Of a DNA stretch of 64,000 bases, positions 45,387-54,355 are shown piece after piece. The stretch's first letter is position 1, and each line of letters opens with the position of its first letter. A program made the position numbers and the translations under genes. The notes beneath the pieces were generated by a model. That model was not told where the DNA came from. It saw only the letters and a program-made list of their open reading frames with translations, and made no database searches. The stretch is from Prevotellaceae bacterium (GTDB lineage: Bacteria; Bacteroidota; Bacteroidia; Bacteroidales; Paludibacteraceae), in the NCBI GenBank assembly GCA_031271465.1, contig JAISVR010000010.1:59707-123706 (forward strand), read 5' to 3'.

Positions 45387-46100
45387 ATGATTGGAACAAT
45401 TGTAAACACAGCAACCATTGTAGCCGGAGCTTCGCTGGGTTGCCTGCTGAAAAAGAATTTACCCCAACAATACCAAAAAGCGTTCTTTCAGGTAATCGGC
45501 TTGTTTACCCTTGTGTTGGGTATGCAAATGGCATTCAAAATGGATTCGCCGTCGGCAGCCCTAATCATAATTTTCAGTATGATAGCAGGAACAATGCTCG
45601 GTGAATATTGGACTCTCGACAATAAAATGCAGTCGCTCGGAGCAAAAATCCGCAACCGGTTAGGACTGAAGCACGAGCAATTTACCGAAGGATTCGTATC
45701 CGGTTTTTTGCTCTTTGCCGTGGGGTCGATGGCAATTATCGGAGCGATTGAAGAAGGTTGCGGCACGAACCCTTCTACCTTGTTGCTCACCAAGTCGCTG
45801 ATGGACGGATTTTCGTCGTTTATGCTTGCTTCGGTGTTGGGCATTGGCGTAGCGTTTTCGGCTCTCACGGTGTTGGTTTTCCAAGGTGGCATCACGCTGG
45901 CAGTTTACCTTATCGGTGGCGAAAATATTCACCCTGAGATAATCGACAACATCTCTGCCGCCGGCGGTTTAATGCTGCTCGGATTAGGCATTACCCTTTT
46001 AAAAATAAAACGAATACGAATTGTCAATATGCTGCCGGCACTCATTTTTGTATGTTTGCTTGTATGGCTGAAAATTACTTTTTTACCCAACTTCCGATGA
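45387..46100 (+). CDS. DUF554 family membrane protein
   Basis: 237 aa from the start MIGTIVN, which matches family starts; the upstream Met at 45363 lies at the end of the hairpin. About six to seven membrane segments (GTIVNTATIVAGASLG, YQKAFFQVIGLFTLVLGMQ, ALIIIFSMIAGTMLGEYW and later GFLLFAVGSMAIIGAIEEG). The family (YdfK/YqgA) is of unknown role, with a transport function suggested. The lptE start overlaps its stop by 4 bp (ATGA). Confidence 0.88.
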   Translation: MIGTIVNTATIVAGASLGCLLKKNLPQQYQKAFFQVIGLFTLVLGMQMAFKMDSPSAALIIIFSMIAGTMLGEYWTLDNKMQSLGAKIRNRLGLKHEQFTEGFVSGFLLFAVGSMAIIGAIEEGCGTNPSTLLLTKSLMDGFSSFMLASVLGIGVAFSALTVLVFQGGITLAVYLIGGENIHPEIIDNISAAGGLMLLGLGITLLKIKRIRIVNMLPALIFVCLLVWLKITFLPNFR

Positions 46101-46600
46101 AAAAAATCCTTTACTTTACCTTACCCCTGTTGCTGGTGGTAGCATGCAGCGTTTCGTACAAAATGAATGGTGCATCGATTGATTATACCAAAACGAAAAC
46201 GATTTCCATCAACGATTTTCGAAACATTGCGGCGTATGTCAACCCCAACCTTGCACCCGCGTTCAACGAGGCTTTGCGCGATATTTACGCCAAGCAAACC
46301 CGCCTGCAATCGGTGCGTGTAGATGGCGACCTGCAACTCGAAGGCGAAATTACGGGCTACGATTTTGCGCAAATGTCTATCGCTGCCGATGCCATTGCTG
46401 CCGAAACCCGCCTGACGGTAACGGTGAAAGTGCGGTTTACAAATAAAACAAATCCGACGAAAAGTTTTGAACGCTCGTTCAGCGCATTTCAGAATTACGC
46501 AAACACACGCTCCCTTGCCGATGTGCAAGACGAAATTTGCAAGGCTATTATCGACGAAATAACAGAAACCATTTATAATCAGACGGTTGCCGACTGGTAA
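46097..46600 (+). CDS. lptE: LPS assembly lipoprotein LptE
   Basis: 167 aa. A lipoprotein signal (residues 1-16, LLLVVAC) is followed by CSVSYKMNGASIDYTKTKTISINDF, which is typical of Bacteroidetes LptE, then NPNLAPAFNEALRDIY, GDLQLEGEITGYDF and a C-terminal helix EITETIYNQTVADW. Partner of LptD in the outer membrane LPS translocon. The start overlaps the DUF554 gene by 4 bp; secG follows 142 bp later, as in several relatives I recall. Confidence 0.9.
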   Translation: MKKILYFTLPLLLVVACSVSYKMNGASIDYTKTKTISINDFRNIAAYVNPNLAPAFNEALRDIYAKQTRLQSVRVDGDLQLEGEITGYDFAQMSIAADAIAAETRLTVTVKVRFTNKTNPTKSFERSFSAFQNYANTRSLADVQDEICKAIIDEITETIYNQTVADW

Positions 46601-46742
46601 CGAACAGATTAAAAATTAAGAATTAAGAACGAAAAATTGAAATGCAATTTTTGGACAAAAAATATGGATAAAAATAACTGAATTATCCAAAAAAATCGTT
46701 TTCTTTGCACCCGCTAATTATAAAATTGTAAATAAGATAGAT

Positions 46743-47087
46743 ATGTTTAATTTGTTAATTGTATTAATTGTAATTGCAGCTATTTTGCTGGTAGTTATCG
46801 TGTTAGCTCAAAACCCCAAAGGAGGCGGTTTAGCTCAGGGTTTTTCATCGTCCAACCAGTTTATGGGCGTGCAAAACACCAATAAATTCCTTACCAAGGC
46901 AACTTGGAGTTTGGTTGGTTTCATTGCTTTTGCAAGCATCATTTCGGCAGGTATTGCCATCAACCGGAATCAGGCGGCACAAACTCAATCGGAAGTGATT
47001 AGCGACATTAAAGAAGCTCCTGCACAGCAACAACAACAAAGTGCAGCTCCTGCCGCAGCAGTTCCTTTTGGTGAACAAGCCCAGTAA
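46743..47087 (+). CDS. secG: Preprotein translocase subunit SecG
   Basis: 114 aa. First membrane segment at residues 2-22 (FNLLIVLIVIAAILLVVIVLAQ), then the conserved NPKGGGLAQGF loop, second segment ATWSLVGFIAFASIISAGIA, and a Gln/Ala-rich C-terminal tail as in Bacteroidetes SecG. It supports SecA-dependent export through SecYEG. A terminator follows the stop. Confidence 0.95.
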   Translation: MFNLLIVLIVIAAILLVVIVLAQNPKGGGLAQGFSSSNQFMGVQNTNKFLTKATWSLVGFIAFASIISAGIAINRNQAAQTQSEVISDIKEAPAQQQQQSAAPAAAVPFGEQAQ

Positions 47088-47113
47088 AAACACATTGCAT
47101 TTTTCAAAAAGGT

Positions 47114-47150
47114 AACAGTTCGTTTCATAAGAGATGAACTGTTTTTTTTT
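47114..47150 (+). terminator. Terminator after secG
   Basis: AACAGTTC / GAACTGTT stem with a 14-nt loop, followed by eight T. Confidence 0.85.
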
Positions 47151-47257
47151 ATATCTATAAGGAAAATAAATAATTTTGCAAACAATTAATACGGATATAT
47201 TTTTTTAATATGACGCAGACGGAACTCCCGCCGAGCGGGAAAATCAATAAAACCATA

Positions 47258-48154
47258 ATGAGAAAAACACTAATCCTGTTAAGCTTACTTGCATTGCTTG
47301 CAAACGGTTGCAAGCAAGCAGCAAAAAAACAGGCAGACACAGTAAATAACAAAACTGTTAACAAACAGATTGACAATGTAAAGCAATACGGCGGCATTTA
47401 TACATACGGCAACGATAAAGATTCCGAAGCACCTAAAGGCGAAGTTTACATGTATCCCGAAACCGACAGCACCGCCTTGTTTTATCTATTTGAAAGCAAG
47501 GGTGCACCCTCGTATAACATGGGTTCGATTGACGGACGCATTACAATACACAACGGCAAAGCTACTTTCCGAAAACGCTTTGATTACGCAGAAACAGACT
47601 GCGTGTTGCGATTTGAATTTAACGAAAATACATTAACCGTTACAGAAGATGAAAATGATTGCGAGTGTGGTTTTGGGTATGGTGTTTATGTGAATGATAC
47701 TTTCAAACGCAGTTCTACCGAAATTCCTCAATATTATACAACCCTTACCAATGAAAAGGCTTATTTCAGCGAGTGGCGCGAAGAAATGCCTGAAAACGAA
47801 GAATCGTCCGAAGAAAAATATTATGTAACAGAATCTGCTTGGGAAAGCGTGCAATGCAGAAAATATCAGGAAGACGACGGCTATACCAATATTCAAGAAT
47901 GTGTGTTCCCCAATGCAAATCTGCAGCAAGTTTACACTATTGTGAAAAAACTAAACCCGAATTTGAAATCCGAATTACCTGTAAGCGACATCAAATACCC
48001 TTCAACCGAAGAAGGCTGTATAGAAGTTGAATATCAATATAAAACAGAAAATCATTTGTTTATAAAATTGTTCTATAATGGAGGTGTAACTTATGTTGAA
48101 ATCATCGAAAAAGAAAACGAAACTCAATCTAAAATAACTTATTCGGCAGATTAA
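47258..48154 (+). CDS. Putative lipoprotein, function unknown
   Basis: 298 aa from the start MRKTLILLSLLALLANGC, a clear lipoprotein signal with the lipidated Cys at residue 18; the upstream Met at 47210 would bury the signal. The body has a YGGIYTYGND segment and several acidic stretches (TEDENDCECGFGYGVYVNDTF, EEMPENEESSEE). No family is recognised; neighbours give no clue. Surface or periplasmic location is inferred from the signal. Confidence 0.75.
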   Translation: MRKTLILLSLLALLANGCKQAAKKQADTVNNKTVNKQIDNVKQYGGIYTYGNDKDSEAPKGEVYMYPETDSTALFYLFESKGAPSYNMGSIDGRITIHNGKATFRKRFDYAETDCVLRFEFNENTLTVTEDENDCECGFGYGVYVNDTFKRSSTEIPQYYTTLTNEKAYFSEWREEMPENEESSEEKYYVTESAWESVQCRKYQEDDGYTNIQECVFPNANLQQVYTIVKKLNPNLKSELPVSDIKYPSTEEGCIEVEYQYKTENHLFIKLFYNGGVTYVEIIEKENETQSKITYSAD

Positions 48155-48522
48155 AAATAAACACACTTAGTCTGCCGGCGATTTGAATAATTGAAAGCAA
48201 AAGGCATAAAATAATGGAGAAAAATAAAGATAAATTTATTTTCTACTTAACTTTTTTAGACATAAATAGCACTTGACTGTAATTGACTGATTTCAAGCTT
48301 GTTCGATATGAAAAAACGGCTTTACCGAACCCACAGATAAACATATATAAAAAAATATGAACGAAAAAAATGTAAAAAAACCTTGGATTGAATAACAAAA
48401 AAAGCGTATCTTTGCAGACTTTTTAAAAACGATATAACTTATAAATAAACTGCAACTGTAACAATCTACACATATTAATATAAGACTCTTCTATTTTTGG
48501 AATAAATCTAATTTATATCATC
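48155..48522 (+). promoter_or_regulatory. 368-bp intergenic region with promoter for the surface-protein operon
   Basis: Contains TATCTTTG at 48407-48414 with TTG at 48383-48385 (21-nt spacing), 109 bp before the next start, leaving a long leader. Otherwise AT-rich with no other feature seen. Confidence 0.5.
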
Positions 48523-50394
48523 ATGAAAAGAAATCTATTGTTAATTATTGCATTTTTTGCATTTTGGAATGTCGTTACCTCACAGGTAAACATCGGCAGT
48601 AACGCCGAGCCGGAAAATTTCTCTGTACTACAACTAATGGGAACTGACGGCGGACTACGCGTTAATCAACTCGACGAAACACAAGTAGGCGCACTGGCAA
48701 GCAGCATCATCGCTTCCGGCAAACTTGCCGAAGCGCAGGGCTTGCTGGTATATAACACCACCGAAGGGTGTTATAACATGTTTAAAGACGAATCGTTTCA
48801 GAGTCTTTGCGCCAGCACATCGATGGCAACTTTTGATACCGACAGTGCTCTGACTTGCAATTCGCTCGTAATATACGGCGATTACATGGAAGGGAAATCG
48901 CTCTTGGCAGACAACTATCTTACGCTGGATGTATCCTGTTCCCAAGCCGGTTCCTACTCTTTTGCCGGCATTGTACGCAATTCTCTCGGATCGAATGGCT
49001 ATGCTTTCACTAAAAGCGATATGCTGCTTTCGACCGGACGGCATACGCTCGTTATTAATGGTTCGGGCACACCTAAAAACCCGGAAGTTGATACGCTGTT
49101 TATTACTATCAACCAAATCCAATACAGCTGCCCAACCGGTAGGATACCGGTAAAACCTGCGCCTGCAAGAGCTATTTTCCGGATTGAAAGTGCAGAACAG
49201 GTTGGAGATCATTTCACTACCAGTGTAGACTACGATAATGCTACGGCAAACGCCATAAAGACTACTGTTAAAGTAACGCAAGGCGGCTATCAAACCGAAC
49301 TTACGGCTGTAGTAAACGGAGTGGAATTCAAATATACACCCGAAGCCGGCAGTAGCTGGGTAGGTCCGACAGGTTATCTTGATGTTACATATAAATGCGA
49401 CGGAACGCCAATTGATTCTCCCGAAAACTGTAGCGGCACGCTCACTTCCGATACAACTGTTGTGGGCGACACAACAGCTATAAGCTACGAGGTTATACTT
49501 AAATGCACCGGTAATCCTACTACTTACGGATGGCACGAAGTTACCGTAAAAGGGTTAAGCGGCAAAAGTGGCGATATGGTGTATGCACCGCCTGTCCGCC
49601 TGTTATTCCTTTCGCGTGCAATCCGGGTTTTAGGCGCACCTGTTTCGATTTATAACCTTGCCCATGTAAACGATCCACACAACTTGCCTTACCAGATGCT
49701 TATGCAGCCGGGAAATTATATATATAAAGATGAGGAAAATCCGGGACAGTATATCGAAGGATTTACATTTACGGAAACAGGGGCAACACTTACTGAAGCG
49801 ATGTTAAACCAATCCGACATTGTCAGTATCGGTTACAATTTTCATCCGGGTGCTAATGTCAGTCTTGCCAATTTTGTAAAAAGCAAACAGGGAGTACTGC
49901 TATTTTGCGGGCAAGACGATGTAACAAATGATGTTGCGATGATAAAAGCCATTACGGGCGCAACAGTTACAATGAATGCTGATGGTCCCGGCGGTTCGGA
50001 GTATCAATTTGTAGAAATAGCCGATGACCCCATTCTTAATGGTCATTTCGGCAATTGTATAGGACTATATTGGGGTGAAGATGGAGGAACAAATCACCGT
50101 ATCACCTCCGGCGCGTCTTCTCGTTTTGTGGTATACTCTTACAACAATACCGTTTATCCGAATTGTTTCCGTGATAATCAACTTGGCTTTATTTGGATGG
50201 GCGATGGAGGTGTCCTGGCAAGCGCTCCCAATTCAACAGACCCAAATACCTATCCGTTCAGAATAGACAGCGACAAATTACCTGCCGCGCAACCTAATTA
50301 CAACAAGCCATCACCGGTGTGGAACAGCCTCTTTATAGCCAACTCGGTGTGGTGGGCAATAGATTTTTTAAGAAAAAACGGAAGAATTGACTAA
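48523..50394 (+). CDS. Secreted protein, surface-operon gene 1, function unknown
   Basis: 623 aa with signal peptide (residues 1-20, ending VTSQ). The start VNIGSNAEPENFSVLQL resembles the N-terminus common to secreted Bacteroidetes proteins with a beta-rich domain; residues around 360-600 (LLFLSRAIRVLGAP...VLLFCGQDDVTND...IGLYWGEDGG) suggest a Rossmann-like or glutamine amidotransferase-like globular part. No T9SS tail is evident. First gene of three (next gap 11 bp), so function is likely tied to the cell-surface proteins that follow. I recognise no family. Confidence 0.7.
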   Translation: MKRNLLLIIAFFAFWNVVTSQVNIGSNAEPENFSVLQLMGTDGGLRVNQLDETQVGALASSIIASGKLAEAQGLLVYNTTEGCYNMFKDESFQSLCASTSMATFDTDSALTCNSLVIYGDYMEGKSLLADNYLTLDVSCSQAGSYSFAGIVRNSLGSNGYAFTKSDMLLSTGRHTLVINGSGTPKNPEVDTLFITINQIQYSCPTGRIPVKPAPARAIFRIESAEQVGDHFTTSVDYDNATANAIKTTVKVTQGGYQTELTAVVNGVEFKYTPEAGSSWVGPTGYLDVTYKCDGTPIDSPENCSGTLTSDTTVVGDTTAISYEVILKCTGNPTTYGWHEVTVKGLSGKSGDMVYAPPVRLLFLSRAIRVLGAPVSIYNLAHVNDPHNLPYQMLMQPGNYIYKDEENPGQYIEGFTFTETGATLTEAMLNQSDIVSIGYNFHPGANVSLANFVKSKQGVLLFCGQDDVTNDVAMIKAITGATVTMNADGPGGSEYQFVEIADDPILNGHFGNCIGLYWGEDGGTNHRITSGASSRFVVYSYNNTVYPNCFRDNQLGFIWMGDGGVLASAPNSTDPNTYPFRIDSDKLPAAQPNYNKPSPVWNSLFIANSVWWAIDFLRKNGRID

Positions 50395-50405
50395 AAAATA
50401 CGGAG

Positions 50406-52487
50406 ATGAAACGCCAAGGTTTTCTTACAATATTGTTTCTGCTTGCAGTAATAATTAATGTACGAGCAAGTGAGGCAGACAGTGTGGTATTAGTCAATAC
50501 GGGTAAAATGCATATCAAAGCAAACGGCAATACAACTATGTTTGTCAAGCGGGCTATGCGCACAAGTTCAGACAGTTGTAATATCCGTTTGCAAGGCAGG
50601 CTCGATGTGGGTGGCAATTTTTATCAGGATGCTGCAACACACGCTTTCGATACCACGCTTAGCGGAACACCCGCCGACACAGGCACATTTGCCTTTGTAC
50701 GCAACATAGACACCACAAGGCAAATAACCACCACGCGCGGTACATTTGACCGCGATGTGCGCTATATAGCCTTTCCAAACATTTTGATAGATACCGACGA
50801 CAGTATTGCCGCCTCTGCCCAGATGGCAATGGACGCGCGCAGTATTCATTTGGCAGGGAATAAAAACGGCGCCCTCATTCTGCGTGCCGAAACTACCGGC
50901 AATGCGGTAAATATCGCCTCGCTGCGAATACCGGAAAGCGGTGAGTCGGGTAGTCTTGCCGATAGAGGCAGCGTAGTAGTGGAAAACGACTGGACGCTCT
51001 ACCGCAACGATGCAAGCAAGCTTTTCGGTTTCGCATCGCCATTTAAAAATACACAACTTGCAGGCTATTTTGCCGGTAACTGGGTGCGTCGTCCGCAGGC
51101 AGACAGTTATGCTCATACCACTTATCCGCTTGGCAATAAACCGAAATCGAGTGGTTCGAGTGAAATCAACTCCGACCAGTACATAACCAAAGCAGATGCC
51201 ATTTTGCAAGTTGGACAGGCATATCTGATTAAACCCCGTCCGTCAGGTTTCGATTACGGCAGTTTGCAGGCGCAGGGTGGATTATATCTTACCGGTGCAG
51301 AAGCAAACCAATACGACCGGCTAAAATTCTCTTTCGATGGCAGCGTTTACACCATCACTCCTTACAAAGAGCAGCTTTTTGCAGACGATAACTTGTTTTC
51401 GTACACCTTTGCCTCTACCTCAAATCCAAATAAAACGCTTAACTGGGTGATTGGCAACTCGTACACAAGTGCGATTTCGATAAAGCGACTTGCCGAGAAA
51501 ATACTGTTGAGCGATTTAGTATTTTCGCCTATAATATATGTTTTTCCTGTTGGAAGTACCTCATACCAGCCATTGAATATTATACAAACCGGAGATGAAG
51601 TAGTGGTACAAGATATTGACGAAATACCTGCCATGAGCATTTTTATGATTCGCGTATCGAAAAATCAAGGTGGAAGCATCGCCGCAGGCACTTCGTTCAG
51701 TATTGGTAAAGATTTGCTGGTACACGGTTCGACTCCGCATAATGTAGTTCCATTGCGCGCGGCAACAACGGAAAATGCACCCAAACGGGCATTTAACAAT
51801 CAGGTGCTGCTCCGCACAAGCCTTGCCGAAAACAGTTCGGTGTACGACCTTGCGGCAGTTGGTTTGCGTAGCGATGCCTCTCTCGGAAGCGACAGCTACG
51901 ATATGAGTAAACTCTACACAGCGGCTCGCGATGGTTTTCAACTCTACACGCTTTCCGAAACTGCCTCCAAACTCTCAGCCAATGGTGTGCCAACCGATGT
52001 AGAAAGCATTTCGGTGGGTTTTAAACCTGCCGCCACAAATGCCGACATCGTGCTGCGTGTCGAAGGCACAGAAAGTCTGACTTCCGAAGCTCTTTGGCTC
52101 GAAGATTTGCTTACCGGAGAAAAAACGGATTTGTTTGCCAATCCGCAATACAAGTTTAGTTCACAGCCAACCGACCGGGAAGCACGCTTCGTGTTGCATT
52201 TTCGCAATATTGGCGGCACCACAACATCGGCAGAAAACAGCCAAAATGAAAACGGAATTATTATGTACGAAACAGACGGACAAGTGATTATCGATCGTCT
52301 TTCTACTGAAAATATCGGTAGCAAAGGCTTTTTGTATGATGCTGCCGGACGACTGGTTTCTGCTTTCGAAATAACTTCTTATCCAAAGCAAACAGCTGCA
52401 ACGGGATTGCAGGCAGGAGTTTATCTGTTGCATTTGCAGGGAAAAGAAAATATTAGTAAAAAAATAATCATTAATCAAACGAAATGA
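50406..52487 (+). CDS. Surface protein with T9SS type A sorting domain, gene 2
   Basis: 693 aa. Signal peptide (1-21, NVRA), long beta-rich region without recognised domains, and a C-terminal type A T9SS sorting domain (VIIDRLSTENIGSKGFLYDAAG, VSAFEI, GLQAGVYLLHLQGKE, KKIIINQTK). Exported by T9SS and attached to the surface. It follows gene 1 by 11 bp and overlaps gene 3 by 4 bp, so the three are one operon. Confidence 0.8.
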   Translation: MKRQGFLTILFLLAVIINVRASEADSVVLVNTGKMHIKANGNTTMFVKRAMRTSSDSCNIRLQGRLDVGGNFYQDAATHAFDTTLSGTPADTGTFAFVRNIDTTRQITTTRGTFDRDVRYIAFPNILIDTDDSIAASAQMAMDARSIHLAGNKNGALILRAETTGNAVNIASLRIPESGESGSLADRGSVVVENDWTLYRNDASKLFGFASPFKNTQLAGYFAGNWVRRPQADSYAHTTYPLGNKPKSSGSSEINSDQYITKADAILQVGQAYLIKPRPSGFDYGSLQAQGGLYLTGAEANQYDRLKFSFDGSVYTITPYKEQLFADDNLFSYTFASTSNPNKTLNWVIGNSYTSAISIKRLAEKILLSDLVFSPIIYVFPVGSTSYQPLNIIQTGDEVVVQDIDEIPAMSIFMIRVSKNQGGSIAAGTSFSIGKDLLVHGSTPHNVVPLRAATTENAPKRAFNNQVLLRTSLAENSSVYDLAAVGLRSDASLGSDSYDMSKLYTAARDGFQLYTLSETASKLSANGVPTDVESISVGFKPAATNADIVLRVEGTESLTSEALWLEDLLTGEKTDLFANPQYKFSSQPTDREARFVLHFRNIGGTTTSAENSQNENGIIMYETDGQVIIDRLSTENIGSKGFLYDAAGRLVSAFEITSYPKQTAATGLQAGVYLLHLQGKENISKKIIINQTK

Positions 52488-52870
52488 CTCGTCTTTTAAT
52501 AAAATATTTACCGCTGATTTTATTGTTCTATCACCCCAAAAATGTATCCGGCAAAAGCTATTTCGAGGAACCTGTTATGGAAGAAATTGTTGAAAATCCC
52601 TTTCAAACAGGAATTTATTCCGACAATACTTATGGTAGTTTTTATGTTTCTCCTGTTTCTCCTGTTTCCGCTTATAACCTGGGTATAAGTCCGTATGCGT
52701 TACCGGGTAATGACGATGAAGATGGCTTTGACGATGGCGGGCTCGACGATCCAAACAAAGACTACAACGATGTCAATAATCTCCCTGTAGGTGAAGCTTT
52801 GCTGCCGCTTTGTCTTTTAGCAGTGGTTTACGGTATGAGGAAAAAGCAACAAATAACAGGTTCCGACTAA
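52484..52870 (+). CDS. Small secreted protein with C-terminal membrane anchor, gene 3
   Basis: 128 aa. N-terminal signal/anchor (residues 4-20), an Asp/Gly-rich middle (GNDDEDGFDDGGLDDPNKDYNDVNN) that could bind calcium, and a C-terminal tail LPVGEALLPLCLLAVVYGMRKKQQ: a short P-x-G-E motif, hydrophobic stretch and basic end, in the layout of surface-sorting signals. The start overlaps the stop of gene 2 (ATGA). Not recognised as a known family. Confidence 0.7.
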   Translation: MTRLLIKYLPLILLFYHPKNVSGKSYFEEPVMEEIVENPFQTGIYSDNTYGSFYVSPVSPVSAYNLGISPYALPGNDDEDGFDDGGLDDPNKDYNDVNNLPVGEALLPLCLLAVVYGMRKKQQITGSD

Positions 52871-53020
52871 AAAAGTTTGCATTAATATGCAAAATAAATT
52901 GTTCGGAATCTCTTATTTTTCCATAAGACGAATGCTAAATTCTTCGCCGGAATTGACAAAGGTTACGCAAGAATCTTCGCCCCTGTCAACCCAGTGAAGG
53001 AGCTTGGTCGAGGTACTTAA

Positions 53021-53209
53021 AAAGATATCACGGCAACCAATTGGAATCCTACTCCGATTGCTATTGACCCAAGTGTTTTTCGTCAGTTATTCAAACCTTA
53101 TTGTACCTTGTATGTTCCAGCCGGCTCGGTGGAATTATACAAAAATGCCGATTTGTCGATTCGTTGGTTTTGTGCCATAGAGAATATGGCGACGAAGAGG
53201 CTTATTTGA
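53021..53209 (+). pseudogene. Remnant of a BspA/LRR surface protein
   Basis: An open segment between stops at 53018 and 53207 reads ATNWNPTPIAIDPSVF ... PYCTLYVPAGSVELYKNADL, the characteristic C-terminal cap of BspA-type LRR proteins, here without start or LRRs. The stretch 52871-53020 and the rest to 53330 show no intact gene; a short + frame from 53101 is out of frame with this remnant. Confidence 0.7.
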
Positions 53210-53409
53210 AATGTGCCACTCTGTTAACTCAAAAAGATTCCGGAAAACTTCGTTTAAAAGACTTAACAAATGAGATTTGGGATAACTCTAAAATAGAATT
53301 TAAAAGAAGATAACGCATAAATGAAAAGAACAGCATACAATGTTAGTAGCTGTATTAAGCACTATCATTGACATAAGTATTGTAGCAATATTCTTTGATC
53401 TGCCAAATA

Positions 53410-53573
53410 CAAAGATTTATGCTGCGTTGCAGCTAATGTTTTGTAATAAAGGCACAGCGTGCCGTAAATAGTTGTAGAAATTAAAATAGCATTATATATT
53501 CAGGTGCATAGCACCGAAACAGCGTTCAGCGAAGCTAAATATCGCTTTTGGGGTAATTTTGCGGAAAGCATAT
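53410..53573 (-). repeat. Dispersed 165-bp repeat, copy 2
   Basis: Reverse-orientation copy of 16491-16655, sharing the same string of small palindromes and the ends near CATAAATCTTTG and ATGCTT.CCGCAA. There are indels and substitutions near the middle. Confidence 0.75.
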
Positions 53574-53606
53574 AAAAAAGGTTTCTCATTATGAGAAACC
53601 TTTTTT
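53574..53606. terminator. Bidirectional terminator
   Basis: AAAAAAGGTTTCTCA and its exact complement TGAGAAACCTTTTTT around a tiny loop. It ends the small lipoprotein gene on - and any + transcript. Confidence 0.9.
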
Positions 53607-53622
53607 ACAATCATCTATTTGA

Positions 53623-54063
53623 TTACTTTTTTGAATCCTCGGCAGCTTTTTTATCGCATTCAGCTTTTTTTGCACAATTAGCCGAGTCTTTTTTACATTT
53701 CTTTTTGCAGCAAGCCATTTTATCGAGCAACGCTTTCTTTTCGTCAGCAGTAGCAAGATTGTCGAATGCAGTTAACGCAGAGTCCATTTTAGCCACTTTG
53801 GCTTTAGCTTTCTCGTTGCATTTTACAATACACTCTTTCTTTTTTGCTACAAGCGAATCTTTTTCTGCAGCGGTCAAATTTTCGAAATTTTCCCATTTCG
53901 CTTTGAAATCAGCGCAAGCCGCTTTTTCTTCTTCGCTCATCGAACAGCACTTTTTGTCTTTTTTGCAACATTCTTTTTTGCCTTGGCAGTCTTTGTCCTT
54001 TTTGTCACAAGATGCTACCGACAGGAGCAGTGCTAAACCTAAAAATAAACTGATTTTTTTCAT
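53623..54063 (-). CDS. Cys/Lys-rich small lipoprotein
   Basis: 146 aa. Lipoprotein signal (LLSVASC, Cys19). The rest is helical and unusually rich in Lys, Asp/Glu and Cys, with CC pairs (KKECCKKDKKCCSM, ACCKKKCKKD). The paired Cys residues could bind metal, but no family is recognised. It has a good promoter (TTTG-N21-TACTTTTG at 54093-54125) and a terminator, so it is monocistronic. The antisense + frame is only a shadow of this composition. Confidence 0.8.
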   Translation of the reverse strand: MKKISLFLGLALLLSVASCDKKDKDCQGKKECCKKDKKCCSMSEEEKAACADFKAKWENFENLTAAEKDSLVAKKKECIVKCNEKAKAKVAKMDSALTAFDNLATADEKKALLDKMACCKKKCKKDSANCAKKAECDKKAAEDSKK

Positions 54064-54092
54064 AGTACTTTTTTTTAAAAATTAATATCTTG

Positions 54093-54125
54093 CAAAAGTA
54101 TTAATAAAAAATGAAATATCACAAA
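54093..54125 (-). promoter_or_regulatory. Promoter of the Cys-rich lipoprotein gene
   Basis: On the minus strand, TTTG (54122-54125) and TACTTTTG (54093-54100) are spaced 21 nt. The rest of the gap to 54355 is AT-rich and shows nothing else. Confidence 0.7.
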
Positions 54126-54355
54126 TTTATATGAAAGATTTATATCTCAAAAATATGATATTACTTTGAGGAAATATGAATTTGTTCTAAATTACTTCTA
54201 AAAAACACAGTTTTATTCTTTAAAAAATAACTTAATATTGGGTTAAAATATTTTTCGAAATTATCCCTTTTAGAATAGAAAACTATCTCCAAACCTGTTC
54301 TTTACATATCGGAGATAGAATTAGATGTCAAAAATTATCTTATAAAAACAATCTT

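Noticed and set aside
53101..53313. Plus-strand ORF of 70 aa after the surface operon
   Set aside because: Frame differs from the BspA remnant it overlaps; no signal or recognisable domain, so no gene was called.
53591..54085. Plus-strand ORF of 164 aa, Phe/Ser-rich
   Set aside because: Antisense of the Cys/Lys-rich lipoprotein gene, which has a signal peptide, promoter and terminator; its composition mirrors Lys codons.
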